DNA from: Sinomonas mesophila | Lineage (GTDB): Bacteria; Actinomycetota; Actinomycetes; Actinomycetales; Micrococcaceae | DNA: 64,000 nucleotides | Direction of reading: 5' to 3' | Assembly: GCF_001999765.1 (NCBI RefSeq) | Contig: NZ_KV908323.1 | Span: 314,585 to 378,584, forward strand | Part shown: piece by piece, positions 53,201 through 61,726 of the stretch | Layout: every line of letters begins with the position of its first letter | Position numbering within the stretch: the stretch's first letter is position 1 | Notes under the pieces: generated by a model | The model's database searches: none | Told to the model about the DNA's origin: nothing | Seen by the model: only the letters and a program-made list of their open reading frames with translations | Position numbers and translations under genes: made by a program

Positions 53201-54316
53201 GTGAAGGCTATCCGTTTCGGCCGCCTCTCGGCCGTTGCTGTCGTCGCCGCCGGCGCGCTTGCTCTCTCGGCATGCGGCACCGACAACCCGACCGGCAGCA
53301 ACCAGTCCCCAGGCGCCACGGGCGCCGCTGTCAGCGGCACGCTCACGGGCATCGGCTCCTCGGCCCAGGGCGCGGCCATGGACGCCTGGAAGACCGCGTT
53401 CGGCTCCGCCAACTCCGGCGCCACGGTCCAGTACTCGCCGGACGGCTCCGGCGCCGGCCGCAAGGCCCTTATCGACGGCTCGGCCCAGTTCGGCGGCTCC
53501 GACGCCTACCTGAAGGACGAGGAGTACGAGAGCGCCAAGGCCCAGTGCGGCCCCGACGGAGCCCTCAACATCCCGGTCTACATCTCCCCGATCGCGGTCG
53601 CGTTCAACCTCCCGGAGGTCAAGGAGCTCAAGCTCGACGCCGAGACGCTCGCCAACATCTTCCGCGGCGAGATCGCCACGTGGAACGACCCGGCCATCGC
53701 CGCCCTCAACCCGGGCGTGACGCTGCCGGACCTCAAGGTCACCCCGGTGAACCGCTCCGACGACTCGGGCACCACGACGAACTTCACCGAGTACCTCGCC
53801 GCCGCCGCTCCGTCGGTCTGGACCGACAAGGCCTCGGGCGTGTGGCCGTCCTCGCTCCAGGGCGAGAACGCCAAGGGCACCTCCGGCGTCGTCAAGGTCG
53901 TCACCGACACCCCGGGTGCCGTGACCTACGCGGACGACTCGGCCGTCTCCGGCAAGCTCGGCACGGCCCAGATCAAGGTCGGCGAGTCCTTCACGACCAT
54001 CTCCGCCGAGGCCGCCGCCAAGGCTGCCGACGCCTCCACCCCGGTCGCGGGCCGCAACGCGAGCGACGTCTCGCTCAAGCTCGACCGCAGCACCAAGACC
54101 GAGGGTGTCTACCCGATCGTCCTCGTCTCGTACCACATCGTCTGCTCGACCTACGCCGACCAGAAGACCGTGGACCTCGTGAAGGCGTTCGAGAGCTACG
54201 TCGTCTCGGAGAAGGGCCAGAAGGACGCCCAGGACGCCGCCAAGTCGGCCCCGCTGTCCTCCGACCTGCGCGCGAAGGCCAAGAAGGCCATCGACGCCAT
54301 CAAGGTCAAGGCCTAG
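53201..54316 (+). CDS. pstS: Phosphate ABC transporter substrate-binding lipoprotein
   Basis: This 371-residue lipoprotein binds phosphate outside the membrane. The signal ends LALSAC with the lipidated Cys25. Phosphate-contact motifs are GSSAQGAAMDAW (about 52-63), PDGSGAGRKAL and NRSDDSGTTTNFTEYL. KPPASGVW-type KASGVWPSS follows. The start is a GTG at 53201, with GGAAGGGG at 53184-53191 a little far upstream. A long stem-loop follows the gene, which would raise PstS over PstCAB. Confidence 0.95.
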   Translation: MKAIRFGRLSAVAVVAAGALALSACGTDNPTGSNQSPGATGAAVSGTLTGIGSSAQGAAMDAWKTAFGSANSGATVQYSPDGSGAGRKALIDGSAQFGGSDAYLKDEEYESAKAQCGPDGALNIPVYISPIAVAFNLPEVKELKLDAETLANIFRGEIATWNDPAIAALNPGVTLPDLKVTPVNRSDDSGTTTNFTEYLAAAAPSVWTDKASGVWPSSLQGENAKGTSGVVKVVTDTPGAVTYADDSAVSGKLGTAQIKVGESFTTISAEAAAKAADASTPVAGRNASDVSLKLDRSTKTEGVYPIVLVSYHIVCSTYADQKTVDLVKAFESYVVSEKGQKDAQDAAKSAPLSSDLRAKAKKAIDAIKVKA

Positions 54317-54356
54317 CCTGAGTCCAGGCCGAGAGCCTGACTGACCGAGATTCTCC

Positions 54357-54422
54357 GGTTCCCCGTCCCGCCCGGACGCCACTGCCGCGCACAGCGCAGC
54401 AGCCGCGGCGGGGCGGGGAACC
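54357..54422 (+). other. Long stem-loop between pstS and pstC
   Basis: GGTTCCCCGTCCCGCC at 54357-54372 pairs with GGCGGGGCGGGGAACC at 54407-54422; 15 of 16 positions are Watson-Crick and one is G-T. The 34-base loop has a smaller GCGCACAGCGC element. There is no T-run. Such a structure would protect the pstS 3' end or attenuate read-through, giving more binding protein than permease. Confidence 0.7.
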
Positions 54423-54518
54423 TGCCCATGTTCGGAGCGTTCCCCCAAGCCGTTCCGGGCCAGCCGTTCCACTCATGCAGGCGCCGCCGTTGCCTGCAGC
54501 CAGAAGGAAGGGTCCCCA

Positions 54519-55481
54519 GTGACCACAGCGCCACCACGCCAGGCCGAACGGGCCGGCGTCCCCGCCGCGATTGCGGCGCAGGACAGCCCGCGCGGCGACA
54601 AGGTGTTCTCCACGCTCGCCCTCACGGCGGGCTGCCTCATCCTCGCCGTCCTCTTCGGCGTCGCCGTCTTCCTCGTCGTCCAGGCCATTCCGGCCTTCAC
54701 CGCCGACCCGGCCGACATCCAAGGCGGGAAGGGCTTCCTCGCCTACATCGCCCCGATTGTCATCGGCACCGTCATCGCCGCGGCCATCGCGCTCGTGATT
54801 GCCACGCCGATCTCGATCGGCGTCGCCCTCTTCATCACGCATTTCGCGCCCCGCCGGATCGCCTCGGCCCTCGGCTACGTCATCGACCTCCTCGCCGCGA
54901 TCCCCTCGGTCATCTACGGGGCGTGGGGCGCGTCCTTCCTCGCGAGGGAGATCTCCCCGGCCTACGTGTGGCTGGCCGAGAACGCCGGCTGGATCCCGAT
55001 CTTCTCGGGTCCCGCCTCGGCGACAGGCAAGACCATCCTCACGGCGGGCATCGTGCTTTCCGTCATGGTCCTGCCCATCATCACCTCGCTCTCGCGCGAG
55101 ATCTTCCTCCAGACGCCCAAGCTGCATGAGGAGGCCGCGCTGGCCCTCGGCGCGACGCGCTGGGAGATGATCAAGATGGCCGTGTTCCCGTTTGCCCGAC
55201 CCGGAGTCGTCAGCGCGATCATGCTCGGCCTCGGCCGAGCGCTCGGCGAGACCATGGCGGTCGCGCTCGTGCTCTCCTCCGGTGCACTCACGGTGAGCCT
55301 CGTCCAGTCCGGCAACCAGACCATCGCGGCCGAGATCGCGCTCAACTTCCCCGAGGCGTCTGGACTCAAGGTCGCGACGCTCATCGCGGCGGGCCTCGTG
55401 CTGTTCGTCATCACCCTTGCGGTGAACATGGTGGCCCGCTGGATCATCAGCCGCCACAAGGAATTCTCGGGAGCGAACTGA
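54519..55481 (+). CDS. pstC: Phosphate ABC transporter permease PstC
   Basis: This is a 320-residue permease with six membrane helices. The first is at about 34-56, and the conserved cytoplasmic EAA loop is LHEEAALALGATRWEMIKMAVFP. LLAAIPSVIYGAWGASFL and GLGRALGETMAVALVLSS are PstC hallmarks. The start is a GTG at 54519, with GAAGGAAGGG at 54503-54512. The 202-base gap from pstS contains a stem-loop. It pairs with PstA in the membrane. Confidence 0.95.
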   Translation: MTTAPPRQAERAGVPAAIAAQDSPRGDKVFSTLALTAGCLILAVLFGVAVFLVVQAIPAFTADPADIQGGKGFLAYIAPIVIGTVIAAAIALVIATPISIGVALFITHFAPRRIASALGYVIDLLAAIPSVIYGAWGASFLAREISPAYVWLAENAGWIPIFSGPASATGKTILTAGIVLSVMVLPIITSLSREIFLQTPKLHEEAALALGATRWEMIKMAVFPFARPGVVSAIMLGLGRALGETMAVALVLSSGALTVSLVQSGNQTIAAEIALNFPEASGLKVATLIAAGLVLFVITLAVNMVARWIISRHKEFSGAN

Positions 55482-55482
55482 C

Positions 55483-56589
55483 ATGACGACCACCGACGTT
55501 GCGCCCGGCCGTTCCAAGCTGACCCGCGGCCGTCTCCCCGGCTTCGCCCCCTGGGTCTCCCTCGCCGTCGCCCTCGTGCTGGGCGCCGCCGCTGTCGCCG
55601 TCCCGGGCTTCACCCCCTTCGGGTGGGGCATCGCCTCGGCGATCATCTTCGCGATCGTGTACGTGGCCTGGAGCCGGGCGGTCGAGGGCGGCCGCAAGGC
55701 GGCCGACAAGCTCGCCACGTGCCTCGTGGTCGGCGCCTTCCTCGTCGCGCTCCTGCCGCTCGTCTCGGTGATCTGGACCGTGCTCGTGGCCGGCATCCCC
55801 GGCCTCCTCACGCCCGGGTTCTTCACGACCTCCATGAATGGCGTCACGGGCGTGTTCGACAACCGCGCCGTCGAGGAGGGCGGGCCGGTGATCGGCGGCA
55901 TCTACCACGCACTGCTCGGCACCCTCATGATCACGCTCCTCGCGACGCTCATCTCGGTCCCCGTCGGCCTGCTCACGTCGATCTACCTCGTGGAGTACGG
56001 CCAGGACAAGCCGCTCGCCCGGGCCATCACGTTCTTCGTCGACGTCATGACCGGCATCCCCTCGATCGTCGCGGGCCTCTTCGCGGCGGCGTTCTTCTTC
56101 CTCGTCGTCGGCCCCGGCACGAAGACGGGCTTCGTGGCGGCTGTCGCGCTGTCCGTGCTCATGATCCCCGTGGTCGTGCGCTCGAGCGAGGAGATGCTGA
56201 AGATCGTCCCGAACGAGCTGCGCGAGGCCTCCTACGCCCTCGGCGTCCGCAAGTGGCGCACGATCCTCAAGGTCGTCATCCCGACGGCGATCTCCGGCAT
56301 CGCCTCGGGCGTGACCCTCGCGATCGCCCGCGTGATCGGCGAGACCGCCCCGATCCTCGTGACCGCGGGCTTCGCGACGACCATCAACAACAGCCCCTTC
56401 GCGGGCTGGATGGCCTCGCTGCCGACCTTCATCTACACGCAGATCCTCAACCCGACCTCGCCGTCCAACCCGGCGCCGTCGGACCAGCGCGCGTGGGGCG
56501 CAGCCCTCGTCCTCATCATCCTCGTCATGCTGCTGAACCTCGTGGCCCGGATCGTGGCCAAGGCCTTCGCGCCGAAGACCGGCCGCTGA
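55483..56589 (+). CDS. pstA: Phosphate ABC transporter permease PstA
   Basis: This 368-residue permease has an N-terminal extension with two additional hydrophobic stretches (about 22-62), as in actinobacterial PstA. DVMTGIPSIVAGLFAAAFFFLVVGPG and the EAA loop LREASYALGVRKWRTILKVVIP are the family signatures, with VIGETAPILVTAGF near the end. The ATG follows the pstC stop by one base. Confidence 0.95.
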   Translation: MTTTDVAPGRSKLTRGRLPGFAPWVSLAVALVLGAAAVAVPGFTPFGWGIASAIIFAIVYVAWSRAVEGGRKAADKLATCLVVGAFLVALLPLVSVIWTVLVAGIPGLLTPGFFTTSMNGVTGVFDNRAVEEGGPVIGGIYHALLGTLMITLLATLISVPVGLLTSIYLVEYGQDKPLARAITFFVDVMTGIPSIVAGLFAAAFFFLVVGPGTKTGFVAAVALSVLMIPVVVRSSEEMLKIVPNELREASYALGVRKWRTILKVVIPTAISGIASGVTLAIARVIGETAPILVTAGFATTINNSPFAGWMASLPTFIYTQILNPTSPSNPAPSDQRAWGAALVLIILVMLLNLVARIVAKAFAPKTGR

Positions 56590-56632
56590 GCGGCCCCAGC
56601 AGACCACCCCTGAACTCACGAACTGAGGAACC

Positions 56633-57412
56633 ATGTCCAAGCGAATCGACGTCAAGGACCTGAACGTCTACTACGGCGACTTCCGCGCCGTGGAGGGCGT
56701 CAACATCAGCGTCGCCCCCAGGTCCGTCACCGCCTTCATCGGCCCGTCGGGCTGCGGCAAGTCCACCTTCCTGCGCACCCTCAACCGCATGCACGAGGTG
56801 CTCCCGGGCGCCCGCGTCGAGGGTCAGGTGCTCCTCGACGGGGACGACCTCTACGGCCCCGGCGTCGACCCCGTCGCCGTCCGCAGCCACGTGGGCATGG
56901 TCTTCCAGCGCCCCAACCCGTTCCCGACCATGTCCATCCGGGACAACGTCCTGGCCGGCGTGAAGCTCAACAGCAAGCGCCTCTCGAAGTCCGACGCCGA
57001 CGAGCTCCTCGAGTCCTCGCTGCGCGGCGCGAACCTCTGGAACGAGGTCAAGGACCGCCTCGACAAGCCCGGCTCGGGCCTCTCGGGCGGCCAGCAGCAG
57101 CGCCTGTGCATCGCGCGCGCGATCGCGGTCAAGCCGGACGTGATCCTCATGGACGAGCCGTGCTCGGCCCTCGACCCGATCTCCACCCTCGCCGTCGAGG
57201 ACCTCATCAACGAGCTCAAGGAGAACTACACGGTCGTGATCGTGACGCACAACATGCAGCAGGCTGCGCGCGTCTCGGACAAGACGGCGTTCTTCAACAT
57301 CGCGGGCACGGGCAAGCCGGGCAAGCTCATCGAGTACGCGGACACCTCGGTGATCTTCAACAACCCGAGCGAGAAGGCGACCGAGGACTACGTCTCGGGC
57401 CGCTTCGGGTGA
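56633..57412 (+). CDS. pstB: Phosphate ABC transporter ATP-binding protein
   Basis: This is a 259-residue ATPase. Walker A is GPSGCGKST, the signature is [16 protein letters not shown], and Walker B is [28 protein letters not shown] and [16 protein letters not shown] are PstB-specific. [20 protein letters not shown] is the H-loop region. The ATG at 56633 follows GAGGAACC. No phoU follows directly; the DUF47 protein of the facing pit operon is a PhoU relative. Confidence 0.96.
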   Translation: MSKRIDVKDLNVYYGDFRAVEGVNISVAPRSVTAFIGPSGCGKSTFLRTLNRMHEVLPGARVEGQVLLDGDDLYGPGVDPVAVRSHVGMVFQRPNPFPTMSIRDNVLAGVKLNSKRLSKSDADELLESSLRGANLWNEVKDRLDKPGSGLSGGQQQRLCIARAIAVKPDVILMDEPCSALDPISTLAVEDLINELKENYTVVIVTHNMQQAARVSDKTAFFNIAGTGKPGKLIEYADTSVIFNNPSEKATEDYVSGRFG

Positions 57413-57488
57413 TCGCGAGGCGCGCCCTAGGGCGCACATAGGCCTCCTCGGTGCCGCCTCGGCGGGCGGGCATCGGGGATGGGGGGAC

Positions 57489-57536
57489 GACGGCGGCTGC
57501 CGAACCTTGGGGGCTCGGCAGCCGCCGTCTTGCTTT
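57489..57536. terminator. Bidirectional terminator between pstB and pit
   Basis: A perfect 15-bp stem pairs GACGGCGGCTGCCGA (57489-57503) with 57515-57529 around an 11-base loop, followed on the plus strand by TTGCTTT. It stands between the convergent pst and pit operons and probably stops transcripts from both sides. Confidence 0.88.
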
Positions 57537-57603
57537 GCGGCGTGTGGCTGCTGCGCTCGTGTGCCGAGGCGCTGATGCCCCGGGGCCATGGCCCTCTCGC
57601 CGC

Positions 57604-58611
57604 TCAGCCGAGCGGCGAGAGGGCGAGCGCGAAGATGGCGCCGAGCGCCGCCGTCGTGAGCGGGGTGACGAGCCAGAACCGGACGAGCCGGATCACGAGG
57701 CGGCCGTTGACGGCCGCGTAGTCCTGGTTCGAGCCCGCGCCGAGCACGGACGAGACGACCGTGTGCGTCGTCGAGAGCGGCCAGTGCAGCCCGAGCGCGC
57801 CGAAGAACAGCATCCCCGAGGTCACGAGCTGCGAGACGAAGCCGCGCAGCGGGTCCACGCGCACGAGCCGGTGGCTGAGCGTGTACGTGATCCTCCAGCC
57901 GCCGGCGAGCGTTCCGGCGCCGAGGACGGCGGCCGCGAAGGCCGTGGTCCAGGCGGGGATGCTGGTGTAGTCGGCGCCCGAGCCGAGGGCCGCGATCATG
58001 AGCACGGCGATGATGCGCTGGCCGTCCTGGAGCCCGTGCGCGAAGGCGACGGCGCTCGTCCCCACCGACTGCGCGGCCCGAAGGCCCGCGTGCGCGTGGC
58101 TCGGCTGGGCGTACCGCACGGCCCACGTCACGCCGGCGGTCAGGAAGAACGCCGCCCCGAACGCGAGCAGGGGCGACAGGAGGAGCGGCAGGCCGACCTG
58201 GACCCAGAACACCCGGTCGAGCTGCGCGACCCCCTCGTGGCCCACGAGGCCCGCGGCGGCCGACGAGCCGACGAGCCCGCCCACGAGGGCGTGCGTCGAC
58301 GACGAGGGGTAGCCGAGCCACCACGCGTAGGTGTTCCACAGGATCGCGCTCGCGAGCGTGGCGAGGAGCATGATGAGCCCCCCGCTGCCCTCGGGCGTGG
58401 TGAGCCAGAAGCCGCCGAAGTAGGCCAGGAGCCATGCGCTCGTGACCGCGCCGGCCACATTGAAGAGCGTCGCGAGGGCCGCGGCGATGCTCGGGGCCAG
58501 GGCCCGGGTGCGGACCGTGAGGCCGATGGCCGCGGAGGCGTCGCGGAAGCCGTTGAGGAAGCCGAAGGCGGCCGTGAAGACGACGACCGTTGCCGCGAGC
58601 ACGAATCCCAC
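57604..58611 (-). CDS. pit: Inorganic phosphate transporter, PiT family
   Basis: This is a 335-residue low-affinity phosphate permease. The duplicated PD-type signatures are GFLNGFRDASAAIGLTV (about 17-33) and GTSAVAFAHGLQDGQRIIAV (about 186-205). YPSSSTHALVGGLVG and LSTTHTVVSSVLGAG are the paired inner motifs. About nine or ten membrane helices are visible. The start is a GTG at 58611, directly after the stop of the PhoU-like gene. It faces the pst operon, placing high- and low-affinity phosphate uptake side by side. Confidence 0.94.
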   Translation of the reverse strand: MGFVLAATVVVFTAAFGFLNGFRDASAAIGLTVRTRALAPSIAAALATLFNVAGAVTSAWLLAYFGGFWLTTPEGSGGLIMLLATLASAILWNTYAWWLGYPSSSTHALVGGLVGSSAAAGLVGHEGVAQLDRVFWVQVGLPLLLSPLLAFGAAFFLTAGVTWAVRYAQPSHAHAGLRAAQSVGTSAVAFAHGLQDGQRIIAVLMIAALGSGADYTSIPAWTTAFAAAVLGAGTLAGGWRITYTLSHRLVRVDPLRGFVSQLVTSGMLFFGALGLHWPLSTTHTVVSSVLGAGSNQDYAAVNGRLVIRLVRFWLVTPLTTAALGAIFALALSPLG

Positions 58612-59229
58612 TCAGGCTTCCCTGACGATGATCCGGCCCACGTGCGTGGCGACGTCACGCAGTGCCCGGCTGGCGGCCAGGAGCTCCCGGCCGACCTCGA
58701 CGGTGCGGGCGAAGGACGTGATCGAGAGCTCGCGCAACGCCGAACTGCTCCAGACGCGGTGCGTGTGCTCGGCCCGCTTGGCCAGCCGCGTCATGTCGAG
58801 CCAGTAGTCCTCGAGGTCCTCGAGGTTGTTGAGCTGGTGCATTGCGGTGACGGTCAGCTCGGCCTCGCGCGTGACGATCTCGAGCAGGTCGGCGGCCTCG
58901 CGGGGGAGCCGGTCGAGCCCGTGCAGGACGACGAGTTCGCCGACGCCGCCGAGCCGTTCGACCGTGAGCTGAAGGTTCTCGGAGAGGACCAGGAGGTCCT
59001 CGCGGGGGAGCGGGTTGACGAAGCTCGTGCGCAGCTGGGTCAGGAGCGAGCGGGCCAGCTCCGTAGTGCGGGTGTCGATCGCGGTGAGCTCGTCGACGAG
59101 GCTCCCGTAGTCGGAACGGCGGGCCCCGAACATCTCGGAGAGCGCCTGGACCGCCAGGAGGGACTGCTGCGCCATGGAGGAGAGCAGCTCGAGCCCCGCC
59201 GTCTCCTGGGGAAAGAGCCGAAACTTCAT
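58612..59229 (-). CDS. DUF47 family Pit accessory protein (PhoU-like)
   Basis: This is a 205-residue all-helical protein of the Pit-accessory/PhoU-related DUF47 family. It begins MKFRLFPQETAGLELLSSMAQQSLLAVQALSEMF. The central HGLDRLPREAADLLEIVTREAELTVTAMHQLNNLEDLEDYWLDMTRLAKRAE region carries the acidic residues that bind metal in PhoU. It probably modulates the neighbouring permease. The ATG at 59229 is chosen because MKFRLFPQE is the family start; a longer frame to 59352 runs into repeat DNA. GATAAG lies eight bases upstream as a possible -10 element. Confidence 0.88.
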   Translation of the reverse strand: MKFRLFPQETAGLELLSSMAQQSLLAVQALSEMFGARRSDYGSLVDELTAIDTRTTELARSLLTQLRTSFVNPLPREDLLVLSENLQLTVERLGGVGELVVLHGLDRLPREAADLLEIVTREAELTVTAMHQLNNLEDLEDYWLDMTRLAKRAEHTHRVWSSSALRELSITSFARTVEVGRELLAASRALRDVATHVGRIIVREA

Positions 59230-59354
59230 GGAACTTATCGAACTCCGTGCAGCAGGGCCGCGGGGGCCGGTTCTCTCGCGGACGGCAAGTGCGACGCCGC
59301 CCGTCCGGCGGGCCGCCGGCATGTGCATCTTACGGGACGAGGATGAATGCACCC

Positions 59355-59430
59355 CGGCGGAGCCGGGACGATACGGCGGAGCCGGGACGATACGGCGGAG
59401 CCGGGACGATACGGCGCAGCCGGCACACGA
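59355..59430. repeat. 19-base tandem repeat, three perfect units and one degenerate
   Basis: CGGCGGAGCCGGGACGATA is repeated exactly at 59355-59373, 59374-59392 and 59393-59411; the fourth (59412-59430) is degenerate. Each unit holds a small hairpin (CGGC-GGA-GCCG). It lies in the 388-base gap 59230-59617. The rest of that gap has a hairpin at 59464-59489 (GAGCGCCT/AGGCCGCTC with one bulge) near the 3' side of the next gene, then AAAAGTTGGAGCCCGGGG; I recognise no gene or named RNA there. Confidence 0.88.
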
Positions 59431-59617
59431 GCCCCCGAGGGCAAAGCTAAGGCGCCGAACCGGGAGCGCCTCTCGGCGGAAGGCCGCTCTAGGCGGCTAA
59501 AAGTTGGAGCCCGGGGCTGCCACGGTCCGACGCCACCTTCAGTCTTCCTCTCGCCCCGGGGTCGAGTCAACCTTGACGATTCCGGGCCCGGAGGCTAGGG
59601 CAGGGCCCGCGGGCGCC

Positions 59618-60274
59618 TCAGTCGAGCTGGCCCCGGCGCCACGCCTTGGCCGAGGCTTCGAGGTCTTCGGCCGTCTTGACCAGCTGGTGGGCGCTCTTGG
59701 TGAGCTTGGTCGCGTGCTGCGAGTTGGCCCACTCGGCGCTGTCGGCGAGGGTCGCCTGGCCGAGCGCGACGACGCGGCAGAACGCCGCCGAGCGTTCGAG
59801 CGCGACGTCGAAGTCGCCGTCGAACGCCCCGGAGAGGATCGCGTCCGCCATCGTCGTGAGTTCGTCCGCGCCGGGCGGCTCGGCCACGCCGGCAACAACG
59901 TGCGAGACCTGGGCGGTGTCCTTGCCGGCCTTGAAGTAGACGGAGACGCGCTCCGGGTCCTTCTTCGTCGCGGCCCGGAGGGCGTAGAGGCGCCACAGCG
60001 CGCCGGGGAGGGAGCGGGCCGGGCTCTCGGCCCACATCTCGGCGATGGCCTCGAGGCCCTGCTCGTCGGCGAGGCGGACGAGCCGCCGGGTGACCTCGGG
60101 GTCCTCGCTCTCGCGGCCGCGGTGCACGAGGGCCTGGGCCGCAAGGTGCGCCGCCTCCGAGACGCGGGCGGGATCGGCACCCCCGGCGAAGGGCTCGAAG
60201 TCGATCGGCGCGAACGGCTTGGGCTTGTGGTGCCTGACCGGTCCGCCGGCGGGTGACATGCCTTGCTCGCTCAT
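59618..60274 (-). CDS. Conserved actinobacterial protein of unknown function
   Basis: This 218-residue soluble protein is made mostly of helices. VRHHKPKPFAPIDFEPFAGGADPARVSEAAHLAAQALVHRG opens it, and GALWRLYALRAATKKDPERVSVYFKAGKD lies in the middle. It ends with AHQLVKTAEDLEASAKAWRRGQLD. I have seen similar proteins in Arthrobacter genomes carrying doubtful labels such as 'RNA polymerase subunit'; nothing here supports that. The ATG at 60274 (MSEQGM) is preferred, with MSPAGG at 60260 as an alternative. It is divergent from the tRNA-Lys gene. Confidence 0.75.
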   Translation of the reverse strand: MSEQGMSPAGGPVRHHKPKPFAPIDFEPFAGGADPARVSEAAHLAAQALVHRGRESEDPEVTRRLVRLADEQGLEAIAEMWAESPARSLPGALWRLYALRAATKKDPERVSVYFKAGKDTAQVSHVVAGVAEPPGADELTTMADAILSGAFDGDFDVALERSAAFCRVVALGQATLADSAEWANSQHATKLTKSAHQLVKTAEDLEASAKAWRRGQLD

Positions 60275-60436
60275 GCCAGTACGGTACTCCTGTTGCCCGT
60301 GGCTGCCCACGCGAAGGGTCCCGCGCACGGACCGTCCCGGCGGGCAGCGAGCCTTGGCGGGCCCAGGGAGCGGGGCCGGGGCCCGGGAGACCGGGCTGCT
60401 GCGCTAGAGTACTGGTGTCCGGCTATGCGCCGGGCC

Positions 60437-60509
60437 GGGCCTCTAGCTCAGTTGGTAGAGCAGCGGACTTTTAATCCGCGGGTCGTGGGTTCGAGGCCCA
60501 CGGGGCCCA
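60437..60509 (+). tRNA. tRNA-Lys (anticodon UUU)
   Basis: The 73-base cloverleaf starts GGGCCTC, which pairs with GGGGCCC at 60502-60508 (one G-T pair), and has discriminator A60509. The D arm (GCTCAGTTGGTAGAGC) and T arm (GTGGGTTCGAGGCCCAC) are intact. The anticodon loop is CTTTTAA with TTT at 60470-60472. CCA is not encoded. TAGAGT at 60405-60410 is a likely -10 element. A GH57 gene cluster begins just past its 3' end on the opposite strand. Confidence 0.98.
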
Positions 60510-60574
60510 CCGGGATCTGCGGGCAACGAGCGAGGCTCGAGTGATGCCTGGTCGGAAAGCGGAGCTGGCTGCGA

Positions 60575-61726
60575 TCAGGTTGGCATGATGGCGGTCGCTT
60601 CGTCGAGTTCGCCATGGCAACGGCCGAGCCAGGCGTCGCCCCAGAAGAAGTTGCAGCTGGTCTGGGCTTGGAGGAGATGGCGGCGGGCCAGTTCGAGGCC
60701 GGGGTCGGACGGGCCGATCCGGGTGGCGGCGGCGTGAAGCTGCCGGCTGACCTGCCGCACGCGCGCGAGGGCGTCGCGCTGGGCGGGGCCGCCGGTCCAC
60801 TGCGTGAAGCCGCGGCCGTCGTGCCAGCCGGTGTTCCACGCCCCGTCACGCACTCGTACCTCGCCATAGGGCGGGTGGCTGGCGAGGTGGTCAGTGATGA
60901 AGGTGGGCGCGATGCCGCCTGCCGTGCCGCTCCGGGCGCGGTCGAGGAGGGGCTGGTAGAAGCCGGTCCAGAAGTTGGTGCCGGCGGTCGTGTTCCTGAA
61001 CCATCCGCCGTTGTCGCCGTCGGTCGCGGTGGTGACCAGGGGCGTGAACTCGCAGTGCCGGGTGCGGGCCGTGACCTCGCGGATGAACCACTCGGGATCC
61101 ATTCCGGATTCCTGGGCGTCGGAGAGTTCCCGGTCGCGCACGACGACGATGATCTCGCCGCCGCCGTGGCGCGCCACATGGGGCCGGTAGCGCAGCTCGT
61201 CCCAGCGCATGGGGTCGACGGCCTCGACGTTCTCGGAGTCGACGAGCACGTACCGGTAGCCCATGGCCTGGAGGAGGGGGATGAGCTCCATGGTGAAGCC
61301 CATCTCGGGCGGCCAGAACCCGCCGGTGTGGGGGCGGGGGAAGAGCCGTCCGGCCGCCCGGCGCCACGCGTGGAGCTGGTCGGGCCAGTCCTCGGCCGGA
61401 ATGAGGGGGAGCACGGGGTGGTAGTGAGCGGTGGCCAGGACGTCGATGATTGCCGTGTTCTGCCAGTGCCAAAGCAGCGATCCGCAGTCCACGATCCCGT
61501 ACACGCGGGACTGGAAGGCCGGATCCGCGAGCGTCTCGAGCAGGGTCCCCGAGATCGAGAGGTGGACTCGGCCGATGTCCTCGTACGGCCAGAGGGACCG
61601 GGGGATGCGGTCGAGGGCGTAGAGGATCTCCCGGGCGGCCCACGGATCGGTCTCGAGCAGGTGCTCGAGGTTGCCGGGCGGCTGGTGCAAGTTGAGCACC
61701 GAGGCGAAGTCGATCTGCCCGGCCAT
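60575..61726 (-). CDS. Glycoside hydrolase family 57 protein
   Basis: This 383-residue enzyme acts on alpha-glucans. GH57 region 1 is LNLHQPPGNLEHLL with His14. The nucleophile Glu141 lies in GGFWPPEMGF (region 3), and the acid residue in TATDGDNGG (about 234-240). RYVLVDSENVEAV lies between. Family members include amylopullulanases, 4-alpha-glucanotransferases and branching enzymes; which one cannot be told. Its ATG shares one base with the stop of the upstream GH57 gene (TGATG). It is the last gene of the minus-strand operon GlgA-like - GH57 - GH57, ending 65 bases from tRNA-Lys. Confidence 0.85.
   Translation of the reverse strand: MAGQIDFASVLNLHQPPGNLEHLLETDPWAAREILYALDRIPRSLWPYEDIGRVHLSISGTLLETLADPAFQSRVYGIVDCGSLLWHWQNTAIIDVLATAHYHPVLPLIPAEDWPDQLHAWRRAAGRLFPRPHTGGFWPPEMGFTMELIPLLQAMGYRYVLVDSENVEAVDPMRWDELRYRPHVARHGGGEIIVVVRDRELSDAQESGMDPEWFIREVTARTRHCEFTPLVTTATDGDNGGWFRNTTAGTNFWTGFYQPLLDRARSGTAGGIAPTFITDHLASHPPYGEVRVRDGAWNTGWHDGRGFTQWTGGPAQRDALARVRQVSRQLHAAATRIGPSDPGLELARRHLLQAQTSCNFFWGDAWLGRCHGELDEATAIMPT

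Noticed and set aside
59431-59617. Named riboswitch or structured RNA containing AAAAGTTGGAGCCCGGGG
   Set aside because: A hairpin and a GC-rich motif are visible, but I cannot match them to any defined RNA family without a covariance search.
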